A DNA stretch of 64,000 bases from Stereum hirsutum FP-91666 SS1. Lineage: Eukaryota > Basidiomycota > Agaricomycetes > Russulales > Stereaceae. The stretch covers positions 1,073,377 to 1,137,376 of the forward strand of contig NW_006763149.1 of the NCBI RefSeq assembly GCF_000264905.1, in the 5' to 3' direction. The first letter of the stretch is position 1. The number at the start of each line of letters is the position of its first letter. The notes under the pieces were generated by a model. That model worked only from the letters and a program-made list of their open reading frames with translations, made no database searches and had not been told where the DNA came from. A program made the translations under genes and the position numbers. Below, one piece after another: positions 25,328 to 36,864 of the stretch.

Positions 25328-27625
25328 ATGGCTGACAACACGCTCGTACACTTGGTATATGTTCACGGATTTAGAGGTAGATCCAGATACCATCTTCGAG
25401 CCAGCTGTGATCTGACGTTGTTTTGTAGGCGATGATACCACATTCCAGGTATGTTTCGTCGCTCTTTCTCTAAAAATGGTCTCGGAATTGTTACCGTATT
25501 TATCCAGTCAATTTATTTTGGGCCGATGCACGTAGTCTTTCCCTTTGGATCTTCAGCGATACCTGGCAGCACGGATGCCTCCGAGGCTGGACGTACGGAG
25601 CAGCCTATACCCAACTTACAAGAGCGTGAAGCCTATCTCATTTGCCACGAAGAACTTCTTGGAATGGTAAGTTGTTTTTAATTTTCTGCTTGTCATCATC
25701 GTATGCGCATACTACATGTTCTGTCACTTGCGCGGTCGACTTTCATCTTCAGACTCCCCGCTCTTCCCTGTATCGCCGCAAGGCTTAGATTCTCGAACCT
25801 TCGCAGGAGGCCCTCTTTTATGAGCACTCATAAACCCTCGTTCAAACATCGAGAGGCCACGCTGTTTGCTGAGTCGCGTTAGAGGCATCTGCTCGATGTG
25901 GCACCTAGAGAGTCCGACGCCACACGCAGCTGTTGTGGCAGACATATGCGGCCATTACTTGTCCCCTAACACGCGATGGAATCCATCAAACGATGTTTCT
26001 TGGTTGCTAAACCAACCTAATCATTAGGCTCACGACCCAACCGCCTGGACCTGTGATCCTCCTCGGACACTCCATGGGCGGTCTTCTCGTCGCCGATGCT
26101 GCCATAGATCCATCCAACAAAGGCCACAAACGCATCGTCGGCATGATCGCGTTTGATTGTCCATACATCGGAATGCACCCCCACGTCGTCATTAGCGGTA
26201 TCGCTTCGTTGTTTGCGAAGAAGGATAAGGCGGACGATAAGGTGGGGGATAGGAGAGGCGGTATGGAAACTGAGAGGAGGATGAACGAAGGGGAAGTGGG
26301 TGAGGAGGGAGTGCATATGATTAATGAGAATGTGACGGACGACTGGGAGAGGTTTAAGAGGGATTCCCGTATGTCATATTTTCATTCTCTGTCTTTGCAC
26401 TTCTGGTCGAGGCTCCGTGACCACAGTTTTCAAGCTCTAACTTACACTCTATCTAGGCCCTCAAATGTCCCATTCTCATTCCCACTCGTCCTCCTCTTCC
26501 TTCCACACAGCTCTTTCAGGACCACCCTCCCCTCCACCACTACCCCCTCGTTCGTCCTCGCCCTCACTCCCTTCCTACTCAGCCTCAACATCATCGCCCT
26601 CATCGCCACCGCCTCTACCCCCTCGCCACCCTTCCTCCCTGGCATCCAACTCAGCCTCGACTACCTCCTCATATAGCCTTCCTTCTTCGTCCACAACGGC
26701 GCATCCCCTCCTCCGCTGGGTTGTGAAACACTCTAACGAACCCTTCACAGCCTCGAAACGCTGGATCGTCGAACACTTCCAATTCGGAATATGCATGTTC
26801 GACCCTCCAGGCCTCAAAGATCGATACACACGCCTCGTCGCCTGGGACGGTCTTTGGGTGAACTACTGGACGGAATGTCTAGTCCGAGACTCTGATGACG
26901 CGGACGACCGGGAAGGGGACGAGGGGACGGAGGGTCTCGCGTTGAGGCGGATGAGTAATAGCGAGAAAGAGAAGGAGAGGTCCGTGGCGGATAATGATGC
27001 GGCATTATTGGAGAGTCAGATGGGGAGTGTGTTGCTGGACGAGAGTATTCAGAGGCAGGAGGAAGAGCATAAACGACTTTCGAGCGCTACGCTTCCTTCG
27101 ATCGTCATCGAGATGGAGCCAACAAGCCCCGTTCCTACCTCTTCCTCGTCAGGCCGTGGCTCGCCGGTGCCTCATGGCCCCTTGACGAAGGCGGAGATCA
27201 AAAAACGCGCGAAAGCACAAGAGAAAGCGGATAAGGAGCGTGACAGGATTATCAAGTCTGCGGAAAAGGAGCGTGATAAAGCGGCGAAGCAAGCGTCTAA
27301 GGATCGCGAGAAGGCGTTGAAGGCGGCTTCGAAGGAACGGGAAAGAGCTTTGAAGGCGGCGGAGAAGGAGAGGAAGAAGAGAGAGTCCGAGTCGAAGAAG
27401 AAGGACGCGAGGTCGGAGCCGACGTCGAGGCATTTTGTGGTGCTGCCGACGGGACTGGGTGCTGTGCTTGGCGGAGGGGAGAAGTGGGAGAAGGTAAGGA
27501 TAGATGGAGTGGAAGATGAGGTTGCGGCGCATTGTGGGTTGTTTATTAGGGATCAGAATTTGGAGTATGATGCGTTGGTGGAGAGGGTCGGGCAGAGGGT
27601 GTTGCAGTGGTGCGAACGGCTATGA
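25328..27625 (+). CDS. Alpha/beta hydrolase (DUF676/lipase-like) with Pro- and Lys-rich C-terminal half
   Basis: A 569-residue protein from exons 25328-25376, 25429-25448, 25536-25666, 26028-26368, 26457-27625. The start reads MADNTLVHLVYVHGFRG (oxyanion HG); later come SSLYPTYKS, FLEWLTTQPPGPVILLGHSMGG (nucleophile elbow, Ser in GHSMGG) and FDCPYIGMHPHV. After the hydrolase core come a Ser/Pro tract (SPPPLPPR twice), RWIVEHFQFGICMF, and a long charged coiled-coil-like stretch (KAEIKKRAKAQEKADKERD) of repeated KERD/KAAK units. It resembles fungal lipase-like serine esterases; the substrate is unknown. The intron at 25667-26027 is 361 nt, far longer than the others. It shares a 254-bp upstream region with divergently transcribed PPG1. 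Confidence 0.82.
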
Positions 27626-28458
27626 TGGCGGTGGTCAAGACTCGACACTTGGCTTGCTGGCTGGTTTCGATACCTTTGCACTAAAGCCTTTCCCCTGCTC
27701 TATTCTATCATGCCAATGAAACAAGGATAGGATAACCCGAGTCGCAAAATACAAGTGATTTTCTACTCAGGATGGACTTACGCTTGGTTAGTCACGTTGT
27801 GGCGCTACACTGAAGGTTTTTGGGTATCCAAGACAAGGAACCAGCGGAGATCGCAATCGTCTTAGAGACAAAGGCGTTTCTGGATTGGGTAATGCCGGAG
27901 TTCGAAACTAGTTTACTGTAAACGTCGCTCAACACGTCCACCAAAAGTCTACGGGCGTTATGAATGCTACTCAGTTTCAAGTTTTCAACTGGACCCAGCT
28001 TTCCTGGGGGAAGTATTCTGGTTGCCAGCAAGGTAGGCTTAGTCTCCCGAAGGCAGAGTAGACTAGGTTCCAACCGGGCAAGCGACGATCATCTGGCACT
28101 ACAATCGACCATCCCGTCCGTTGTCTCACTTTGCTAATTGTCCTCATCGACACTGTTATTCTGGAAGACTCGCCCAGTGCTATGTGTGAAAGCCACGGGG
28201 CCGAAGAGACGGGTTTGCGTTGCAGAAGCATAGATTGTGGCCCACAAAATCCCGACGATCGAAATCCGATCGCGCTGGCGCTGCAGTCTTTTTCTTTGTA
28301 GGGATACCAATGAATAGTGCCGGAACTGGAGAAGACGTAGACAGGAAAGAAATGGAAGCCGTGCGAACAATACAAAATCGCATACTACACAAGGAAAATG
28401 AAAGGTCGCCTCGATCCAGTCACTTACAGTCAGGTTGCGTAATCCCATATAACAAATT
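27626..28458. other. Spacer downstream of the hydrolase
   Basis: Minus-strand frames (27792-28466) do not join into a recognisable protein. Confidence 0.45.
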
Positions 28459-29469
28459 TCAAGCATCCTTCAAGAAACTACCGACGACCTCCATAAACCT
28501 CTCTCTCTCCTCGAAGTGTGCCATGTGTGCTGAATGTGCAAATTGAACCCATTTCACCTGCTTCAACCTGGAGAGGAACGAGATGGTGCAGAGATCGTGG
28601 CTCAATTCATGATGGCCATTGAGCAGAAGCACAGGCACGTCGATTTTGGGGATATCGTCGAGTGCGGTCCAGTCACGAATCAATCCAACGGTCGAAAAGT
28701 TCTTGGGGCCCCACCTAGTACCTTATGAGCGCATTGCGAGAAGAGTGGATGACAACGATTGATTGTGTGCTCACATTGCAGTATAAACTGTCGGGTCTTT
28801 CTTGTTCTCCATGAAACCAGCCATGATCTTGCTCGGGATCGGGCTTAGGCGGCACATGAACTTTTCGTAAAACTCCTTCATCCCTTGCTGGTACTCGTCG
28901 CTCCCCACCCTCCCGTTCTCTTCGTCGAGCTTCTCCTGCACATCCATCGGCAGCATGCTCCTCAAGGCTCGCTGGCCCTCATTCCACACCTCCATAGATC
29001 CCGCAGAAGACCACACCACATACTTCCTCAGCCCCTTAGGCCTTCCCCCAGCAAAGTTCGTACCGAACATCCCACCCCATGAATGACCTATTAGATCGTA
29101 CTGACGCCCCTCCTTGTCGAGACCAAGATGGCTGACGAGAGAGTGAAGCTCTGCGACGAACATGCGTTCGTTCCAGAACTCGGGACCTGCGGTCGCCATC
29201 TCGGGGAAGTGAGTGGAATTTCTGCATCCGACCTGATCATATTGGATGATGGGGATAGAGTAGGTAGAGGTGAGATCGGCGAGAGGGTCGTATGCCTCGG
29301 AACCGACGCCTGGTCCACCGTGAAGAATGATGAGTGGTATGGATGTGGCGGTGAGCTCTCCTGTGATTTTATACCACGTTTTGAGCGGTTTTTTCGCGAG
29401 AGGATAATCGAAGTCAGCTTCGCCTTCGAAAACCGGGAGAACAGCAGAGCAAGATGTCTGGGCAGTCAT
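28459..29469 (-). CDS. Proline-iminopeptidase-like alpha/beta hydrolase, paralogue 1
   Basis: A 316-residue S33-family peptidase-like protein, exons 28775-29469 and 28459-28714. Motifs: IILHGGPGVGSEAYDPL (oxyanion HGGPG), YDQVGCRNST, DLIGHSWGGMFG (nucleophile Ser in GHSWGG), a helical cap, VPVLLLNGHHE (position of the acid) and FAHSAHMAHFEERERF with the catalytic His. There is no signal peptide, so it is probably cytosolic. Proline iminopeptidases remove N-terminal Pro from short peptides; fungal homologues of this subgroup also include non-peptidase hydrolases. The intron has a GTGAGC donor. Paralogue 2 at 35853-36864 has the same intron position but a GC donor. Confidence 0.9.
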
Positions 29470-30089
29470 GATAAGGAAGAGTGGTCGGACCAGAGCGTCA
29501 CGACGGATGCGAGAGGAAGGTCTATGTAGGCTTCTTTGGGGAACGAACGCAAGAAGTTGTGGGAAAGTGGGGGGCGTTGAACGTTGAGTGTTTCATCAAC
29601 TCGCTTCCCACGAGCAATATGGATATCTCGGATCATCGCTGAAAGAATGCGAGAGGTAACGCGGCGTCTACTGTGATAGGAGGTGTTGAGGATGTGTGTT
29701 TTTGTTGCGAAACTGACACGAAGCTTTTCCCTCCGGAGAGATTCGCAGGCCGCGGAACTCCGACGCCAACCTCGATTAAACCTTCGCCGCCACCGATCCC
29801 GGCACTGAAGACCCCAAGATAAACAATCGCAACAATAGCTTTGCGATGCCCGGCGTCTTGTCCACATGGTGGAACACATCTCAGTGGGAGTTGAGTGGGA
29901 GTATCAGAGCCCGAAAAGGTTCGAGCGCTACTCAACTGTGAGCGATCTTCCCCAAGCGCGCTCTTCCACCCTTCCAGATACCTTAATATTCGGGACCAGC
30001 CCCCACAACCCTCGCACGTGCGCACGCGATTCCGACAAGCCCCACCAAAGCCCCACTTCTCGCCATCCTCATCTACTTTCCTTTCCTCC
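29470..30089. other. Divergent promoter region between the peptidase and GNAT genes
   Basis: A 620-bp head-to-head spacer with only chance reading frames. Confidence 0.5.
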
Positions 30090-30678
30090 ATGTTCAAAAC
30101 CGAGCGACTGACTCTGCGCGGTTACCGTCCTTCAGACGATGAATTCTTCATGAACCTCTTCGACGAATATCCCGTCCTCGTTAACCTCACCGATGGCTAC
30201 ATCACACCTAACCTTGCTGGGCATAAAGCTCGTCTCGATGCCATGACAAAGTGTCTTCTTTTCGTCGTTGTCGTCGATAAAGGCAGTGGGGAGAACATGG
30301 GTTTCACCCTCCTCCAGCACCGCAACCCGCTCGATCGCAATGCAGAGATCGGTATCGCCATTGGTCAGAAGTGGTGGGGAAAGGGCTATGGGACAGAGAT
30401 TATGTCATGGTTGATTCCATATGCCTTCCGCGGGCTCTCCCAGCATAGACTCTCGCTGCATGTCTGGAGGTCGAATTCCCGTGCCTTGAAAATGTATGAG
30501 AAACTGTGAGTGGCTCGAATATCATTGCCGGAGGGAGTTGAAGTTCACCGTATTGACCCTATTTTACCACAGTGGGTTCAAGCAAGAGGGTTGTATTCGC
30601 GGCGCAGTATGGAAGGATGGAAAGTGGGTGGATACCCTGTGGTTCGGCTTGCTCGCGGACGAGTATAAGCCATCTTAG
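30090..30678 (+). CDS. GNAT-family N-acetyltransferase (RimJ/RimL-like)
   Basis: A 173-residue protein, exons 30090-30505 and 30573-30678. It starts FKTERLTLRGYRPSDDEFF (typical beta 1 of the RimJ/RimL group), then NMGFTLLQHRNPLDRNAEIGIAI, the acetyl-CoA loop GQKWWGKGYGTEIM (Q/RxxGxG/A) and SQHRLSLHVWRSNSRALKMYEKLGFKQEG. It probably transfers an acetyl group to an amine of a small molecule, peptide or antibiotic; the acceptor cannot be read from sequence. The protein is complete and soluble. Confidence 0.9.
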
Positions 30679-31614
30679 AGAAACTGTAGGTTGATCGTCC
30701 GTCATCTCTCTGAGAAGGATACTTATGTGTGTACAGGACAATATTGTTTTCACGTTTGCGGCTCAATTCTTGCGAGAATGTACTGTATTGTTTGGTTGGC
30801 GCACATGGCGTACATGTGCAAGTCAGTTTGAATGGATTTATTCGTGTAAAACAGTGCAATGTTATAAGTCGTATTATTCCCTCGAGCTGGGGAATGAAAA
30901 GCCTTCCACCCCTTATCTGAGATGGCACATTTGATCAAGAGGCAGAGGTTCTCGTTTGAACCCTCGTCATCCGTCTTTCGAGTTCGCCTCCGTAACTCGT
31001 CTCCGTAACTCTCCCATACATGCAGTAGTTCATTTCTCCAAAATTTTCATGATCAAGCCGTAGTTTATACATGATGGACAGCAGCACCTTCCAAACTTGA
31101 GAACATGTATAATTAACATAGTATTCAGTACAGAAAACGATGGACAGAGTAAGACGACAAGGAAAACAGGTTGTGAACAGTAGAGCAGAGCCGTCGTGGT
31201 TGCGAGCGAAGCAGCCAAAGTCGCGACTTGGTGCGTATTGCAAGTCACCCCGGTCTTGCACACTTGACGGACACCACGGCACAGTATCAATAGACACAGA
31301 ATAAAATAGATTAGAAACGAAGAGGATCAAACAGTTTGAGCTGCCTGGCGCAATGTCATTGCGTGCTTAAGCGACCAACCTGGGTTGAACCTGGGGACCC
31401 CAGAGTAATATTTATATTCTAGAAACCGAAGGGAAAAATAAACAGAGCCATCGTTCCTTGGCCGTTCCAAACAAGAGGAAGTATATCTCCATGGCCCAAA
31501 CCTTTGAATGAATACGGGAAATACAGCCCGAAATCTCGGCAAAAACTTTCCTTCAAGTACTACCCCTGGCACCGTTATCCTACCCTTGACGTAATATGAA
31601 AGAGTTCATTGGAC
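30679..31614. other. 3' spacer between converging genes
   Basis: This is AT-richer non-coding sequence. Frames on both strands are short and unrelated to known families. Confidence 0.5.
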
Positions 31615-32933
31615 CTAAACCTTTTCTAAATCGTCCACGGCGACGCTTAACGCATCCTTACTCCCTCCCAATGTCCTGACGGTGCTTTCCGACGCCCCCG
31701 TCGACGCTAGAGCCGAAGCCGACATGCCGGATGGCAAAGGCTTCGTGAACTGAATCCGTTGCATGGCATGTCCCTCGTTCATACCATAACCGCCCCGGCG
31801 CCCGCCATCAGCGGAGAACTGCGAGGATCCGGCGGTATTGAAAGGAAGGGAGCCTGCTGTAAGTCCGTGAGTCATCGTATCAGTGTCCCAGCTCTTTCCT
31901 TGGGCAACCCGGAACATGATGAGTAGCGTTGCGATGATCTAGAATCAGTGATAAAGGTGAGTTCATCAAATATCGATAGACGCGACATGTAATATGTTCT
32001 GACCTGGACGCCGCTGAGGGCTTGGAAGAAAACTTCGTTGAGGGGGTTGTTCATGGCGAAAGGAACGAGAAAAAGGAGGGAGAAGGTGGAGAAGATAGCG
32101 TCTGATTCGACGATCATGGCGGCGATGCTCGCATATTGCGAACCGTGACTGGTGCCCATGGCGGAGACGATGTTTCTCCTGAAGACGAGGAGTCTCAACG
32201 TGATGGCGATGGTAAGGATTATGTTGAGGGAAAGAGAGAGCGAAAAGAATGGGATGGTCCAGTTGATAGAGGCCGCCGGGCTGCCAGGACTCCAAGGAGA
32301 GGATGCAGAGACCTCGAGGAGAAAGAGCAGGCCAGTAACTGGTGTTATATCAGACGGATTCAGTTAGAAAACGAGTATGTTTTGTAGAGTGGGGGAAAAG
32401 CTTACCGAAGGATCCCAAAAAGAGCAAGGAAGGAAAAAACATAATGGCCCAAAGAGCGCGACCAGTATTGTAGATAACGTAGAAGCGCCACAGCTGGATT
32501 GAAAGAGCATGAGAATAGCCGCCGAGAAAAAGAATCTTTCAAAGAAAGTCCGACTTGCCAGTAACGCATCGCACAACCAAGTCGACATAATAGCGCATAC
32601 ATTTCCGAGTTCGTCAATCGGTATTGAAAACGACGTCTCCTCATACACACCAGGACCGCCCGTAATGTTTCTGTTGTCGATAAACGCGAGCTGAGTAAAT
32701 TGAGCGTTTGAAGCATAGAACAGCGTTCCAAGGATGAAGATGACAGAGATGTATGCCAAGAAGATGTATTTGCGTTTCGAATTGACACCAGAACGAGTGC
32801 GTAAAAGATGCCAAAAGGTCATCGCGAAGAGTGTCACCTCCGTGCCATACGCGACCCCGGCGAGTAGGGCGCCTTGGAGGAAGGACTTTTCCGTGAAGAT
32901 CTGCTCGCTCGTCTCATCGAGGGAGGACGACAT
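31615..32933 (-). CDS. Seven-transmembrane basidiomycete membrane protein
   Basis: A 373-residue protein. Exons: 32559-32933, 32406-32493, 32004-32338, 31615-31938. About seven hydrophobic segments are visible: GVAYGTEVTLFAMTFWHLL, YIFLAYISVIFILGTLFYA, VCAIMSTWLCDALL, LWAIMFFPSLLFLGSFG, FFSLSLSLNIILTIAITL, IFSTFSLLFLVPFA and SGVQIIATLLIMF, followed by an 80-residue Gly/Ser/Thr-rich cytosolic tail. The layout matches the large, uncharacterised agaricomycete 7TM families that are receptor-like but without a known ligand. The first intron starts GC (CTG/GCAAGT); a GT donor does not restore the frame. An N-glycosylation site (NRNITGG) lies in the loop before the third segment. Confidence 0.82.
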
Positions 32934-33910
32934 CTCTGGGGGTGGATGACAGGGGGTTGTAGGTGAAAAGGGCCAGTGGAGCTGCTACACTTGAGGCCTG
33001 AGGAGAGTCAGATGTCCACGGTGCTCCTTCAATAATGTCGATGTAGACGCCATCCTCCGTATCATTCCCTGAACAGCCTAGCACACGATTCGGGCGTCAA
33101 AACCCGTCTTCGTATGATGACGTCCCTGAAATAGGCGATCCTGGGAGACTTCACATCCCAGGGAGAACAAGTACTAGTAGTGTTGACAGTTGTTTGATGG
33201 TGAGCAGCGTGTCGGGGAAGAAGCAAGGCGTGTTCTAAAACTGCCCAGGCGAGGATTATCGATACCAAACCCACAACACCGTCCAATCCGGGACATAAGC
33301 GTGCTGCTAGAAGATTTCATCCCCTAGGTGCCCACGGATATCAGAGAGGCCCAATGATACAACAGTGTCAAGTTTGGCACTTCGCATATGGCGTGATGCA
33401 GCGCTCCCCACCTTTACGGGATTTGACCTTCCTTGTGTAACATTCTTAGAACGACGGCAAAATATACGCGCCGGGATCGGACCTATGGGGTGGTTGCTGG
33501 GGTCCTGGTGATGTGAGCAGTGTATATCCTCCGACATCGCCGTACTTTCGGCAGATGTAGAACGTCTTGAAACAAGCCGTTTAGGGTCAAAGGCGCTTGC
33601 GGCCCACCAGGGAAGTGACAATATTCCTCTGTGCCACCAAGGTCCAATCGGAGTGCGTTTTTGCGGGTGTAGAAAAAGAGAATCACGCTGTGTTTGCAGA
33701 GGTGAAACCATGAGGGATTCTGTACAGCACCCGGTAGGATGCTACGAGAATGTATGTTACAGTGGAGTGAGGGACAGCCCTAATGTAGTCCCGTAGTTAA
33801 TTTCAGGACAACTGCGATACAATCCGATTTGGGCAAACGCAAAAAAAGGTGATTACATATGAAGCTCGGCACGGCAGAAAAATACAGCCTCAAGCAAGCC
33901 TCCAGTCCAT
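32934..33910. other. Spacer, about 1 kb
   Basis: Minus-strand frames at 33062-33286 (one hydrophobic stretch) and 33307-33711 could not be tied to a gene. Confidence 0.4.
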
Positions 33911-34344
33911 TCAAGCCCCGCGTGCGGTTCTCGCCACCTGCTCAAACTGGTACTCTGCATCATGCACTTGATTGCAATGAGAAGCACGTCAGCGTCAAGA
34001 ACACAATACTTGTAAGATAAAAAAAAAGCCAGGGAAATGGACGTAAAATCCTCACATCTCTGACGAGAGCGATCGCCTAGCCCATTATACTGGTCCGCCC
34101 TGCTGAGCTGCATCACGTCGAGGGCAGGAAGGCAGTCCACAACAGAGACGGACAGAGCATTGGTCGCCCAAGCATTCGCCCCTGTAAGAACTATGGTGAC
34201 GGCAAGAAAGAGTACGAGGAGAGCTTTGAGTGAGAAGGAGGGCTTCGCCTCCGTCTTGGAGGTAAGATCTGGATAGTACGGAGACTCGAGCTCTGTGTCG
34301 AGGATATCGCCAGACGCATTGAGCAAAGGCTGGTAGGCGTCCAT
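33911..34344 (-). CDS. Small single-pass membrane protein, divergent partner of the UstYa gene
   Basis: About 116 residues from a start at 34344 (MDAYQPLLNASGD), with one intron inferred from a GTGAGG donor near 34056 to the AG before 33941. The N-terminus is acidic and cytosolic-looking. It is followed by a membrane segment (ALLVLFLAVTIVLTGANAWA), then a Cys (VVDCLPALDVMQ) and the motif SRADQYNGLGD. I recall small agaricomycete proteins with a similar TM-then-DQYxGL layout, but I cannot name a function. An upstream ATG at 34398 is in frame. The gene is transcribed away from the UstYa-like gene, with 322 bp between start codons, so co-regulation is likely. The second exon is the weak point of the model. 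Confidence 0.6.
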
Positions 34345-34666
34345 TGTGGGTGCTTGAGAGGAGAATTGGTGGAAGGAGACTAGGAAGCTTCGCTTCATAT
34401 GGCGGAGGATTCTCAGAGCCGTGACAATCTGTGCAACCGTGACATACGCCAGAGGAATAACTGTCTGGACAGATTCTCGGCGCGAGGCTGTGAAAGATCG
34501 AGAAAGAATCTAGACGTATAATGGAAAGCCAACCTTAGCCAACCCACTGCGATACCATGACGGCAGTTTCCTCTGATGGCACGATACGCACTTATAATCA
34601 GCGATGAAGACATAAGCCAGAGCAACGCCACCATCGCATCGTCCCATTTCTGCCATTACATCCAAT

Positions 34667-35414
34667 ATGCCGTCCAAGTCATTCTCCGCCAGTCAATCAA
34701 TTTGTTGGGCATTACTCGCCCTGCTGGCGTTCTCATGCTACCAAGCTTTCGAGCTGAGGGTGAAGTTGAAGATGCTGCAGGATATACACCTCGCTTTACA
34801 CCCTGAAGAATTGACCTATAGTAAGTCTCTCGCATCCATCGCTCTCAGCTTCCGAGAAGCATATATCAGCAATTTTACTGACTTCTCGCATGCGTTTCCT
34901 GCAAATAGCATACAAAGATGGCAACCACCCGAATACGCTCCCTATCCACGTCAAGGAGACCGCGATGGAGGTCGAGTGGCTAGACGAAGAAGTCTATGGC
35001 CTCTACGCTGACGAAGACTGGGCGTCACTCTTCCCCGGAGACTCGGGCTTCGTTTTTGTGGGTCCTCCGGTCAACGACACCAGCTCCGAGTGGAACGCCA
35101 ATGTCTTCGCAATCGGCATGTTCCATCAACTGCACTGCCTCGACGTCTTCCGCCACTCATACGTGGCTGCTAAAGCGGGCGTCCTGGCCTATCCGGGCAA
35201 CGGCACAGGTTTCGATCATCACATCAACCATTGCCTGACTTATATGAGAGAGATGGTGTTATGTGCAGCAGATACTACGCTCATACATACCAGGGATGTG
35301 GACGAAACACTGGGTAGAGGGAAGTACGAGGCGACGAGTATCGGCACGGTGCATAGGTGCAGAGACTGGACGCAGGTCAGGAAGTTCGTAGAGGACAACA
35401 AGGCACCGATGTAA
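34667..35414 (+). CDS. UstYa-like (DUF3328) membrane-anchored oxidase-type protein
   Basis: A 219-residue protein, exons 34667-34820 and 34909-35414. An N-terminal signal-anchor (SICWALLALLAFSCYQAF) is followed by the UstYa domain with two HxxHC-type motifs: FHQLHCLDVFRHS and HHINHCLTYMREMVLCAADTTL. These His and Cys residues define the family. UstYa/UstYb proteins catalyse oxidative cyclisation in fungal ribosomally made peptides (ustiloxin, phomopsin, asperipin, cyclochlorotine), and some act in other pathways. A typical C-terminal region follows (GTVHRCRDW). All key residues appear intact. A possible substrate peptide is encoded about 6 kb downstream (41226-41647); no link is proven. Confidence 0.88.
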
Positions 35415-35852
35415 AACTTACAGAGGTTGTATAGAAGGTCGTGCGATATGCCACAGGTCGAATGTACTTCCTTTGTCTCAAAAGCTTGAGCGACTGCCTT
35501 CTTGTATGTAGCACTTTTGTGTCAAGACCGCCATTTTTGGGGCCAAGGGCGCACGAGAAAAGAGTTTCTGGGCAGAGAAGTACCAAGAGACATAGAAGCT
35601 TGAGGGGAAAATGCGAGCAAGATGTAGAACACAGGTTGTCACCCAGAGAGAGAGGACGAGAATTGAAGCGAGCATGATATTTGAAAGTCGGAGTCTGTAC
35701 GCCACTGATAAATCGATTGTGGCGTGTGGCTCAAGGTACAGTCGTTTACCGGTCCTCTAGACACCGAAACCGAATCATATCGATTCAGTGGCTACGAGTC
35801 CTTAGTACAAGAAGGAAAATATGTAATGCGCTCAGAGAAATTTTCGTCCTCC
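35415..35852. other. 3' spacer between UstYa-like and peptidase genes
   Basis: Nothing recognisable; short frames only. Confidence 0.5.
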
Positions 35853-36864
35853 TCAATCAACCAAAAAATCGGCGACAACCTTCATGTATCTCTCCCTTTC
35901 CTCGTAATGAGCCATATGAGCAGATTCTGCGAACTGAACCCACTTGACCTTATCCAATCTATCGAAGAACGATACCATACAGCTGTCTTGTCCTTCATCG
36001 TAACGTCCGTTGAGTAGCAACACGGGAACGTTGATTTTGTGGATATAGTCGAGCGCAGACCAATTCTTCAACGTTCCGGTGACGAAGAACTCGGAGGGAC
36101 CCCACCTGCACGCCACACAGAGAACATCAGCACCGAAAACACTGAAAGGAGATGCAAAAAAGCGGGGTAACTTGCATCACCGAGTAAGTCGTCGGGTCCT
36201 TTCCAAGCTCACCGAGCCCGTCCATGATCTCCTCAGGAACAGGATCGAGACGGCACATGAATCTAGAATAGTACTCGAGCATAGCGCCCTGGTACTCATC
36301 ACTCTCCGTCGTCCCATCCTTCTCGCATCTATCCATCACATCCTGCACCTCCTTCGGTAAAGTCCTCCTCAACTTGTTCTGCGCCTCCACCCAGAGGTCG
36401 ATCGATCCCGCTGACGACATGATAATGTACTTCCTCAACCCCTTCGGTCTCCCAGCAACAAACGTCGTCCCGAACATCCCTCCCCACGAGTGCCCAAGTA
36501 CGTCGTACTGCCTTCCTTCACCATCAAGACCGAGATGTTTGATCAGGGAGTATAGTTCGGCAACGAAAAGATTCTCGTTCCAAAAGTCTGCACCAGCCTC
36601 GGCTTTGTCCTGAAGGTGAGTGGAGCGTTTACAACCGACCTGGTCGTATTGTATGATAGGGATGGAGTGTGCGATTGTGAGGTCGACGAAGGCGTTGTAG
36701 GCTTCTGAGCCAACACCCGGGCCGCCATGGAGAATGATGAGGGGGATTGAGCTCGGAGTCAAGTCTCCCGTGATTCTGTACCACGTTTTGAGTGGTTTGC
36801 CTGCAGCGAGGTAGTGGAAGTCTGCCTCGCCTTCAACGACGGGAGGAGTAGTAGAGGTAGACAT
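35853..36864 (-). CDS. Proline-iminopeptidase-like alpha/beta hydrolase, paralogue 2
   Basis: A 313-residue protein, exons 36176-36864 and 35853-36105. It is closely related to 28459-29469: EGEADFHYLAAGKPLKTWYR, IILHGGPGVGSEAYNA, VLGHSWGGMFG (nucleophile Ser), VPVLLLNGRYDEG (candidate acid Asp) and FAESAHMAHYEERERY (catalytic His). Its single intron begins AT/GCAAGT, while the paralogue uses AT/GTGAGC at the same codon, so this is a GT-to-GC donor change. All catalytic positions look intact. It lies between the UstYa-like gene and the sedolisin. Confidence 0.9.

Noticed and set aside
31371..31410. GGGTTGAACCTGGGGACC looked like a tRNA T-arm
   Set aside because: The stem bases around the loop do not pair and no acceptor or anticodon arm could be drawn.
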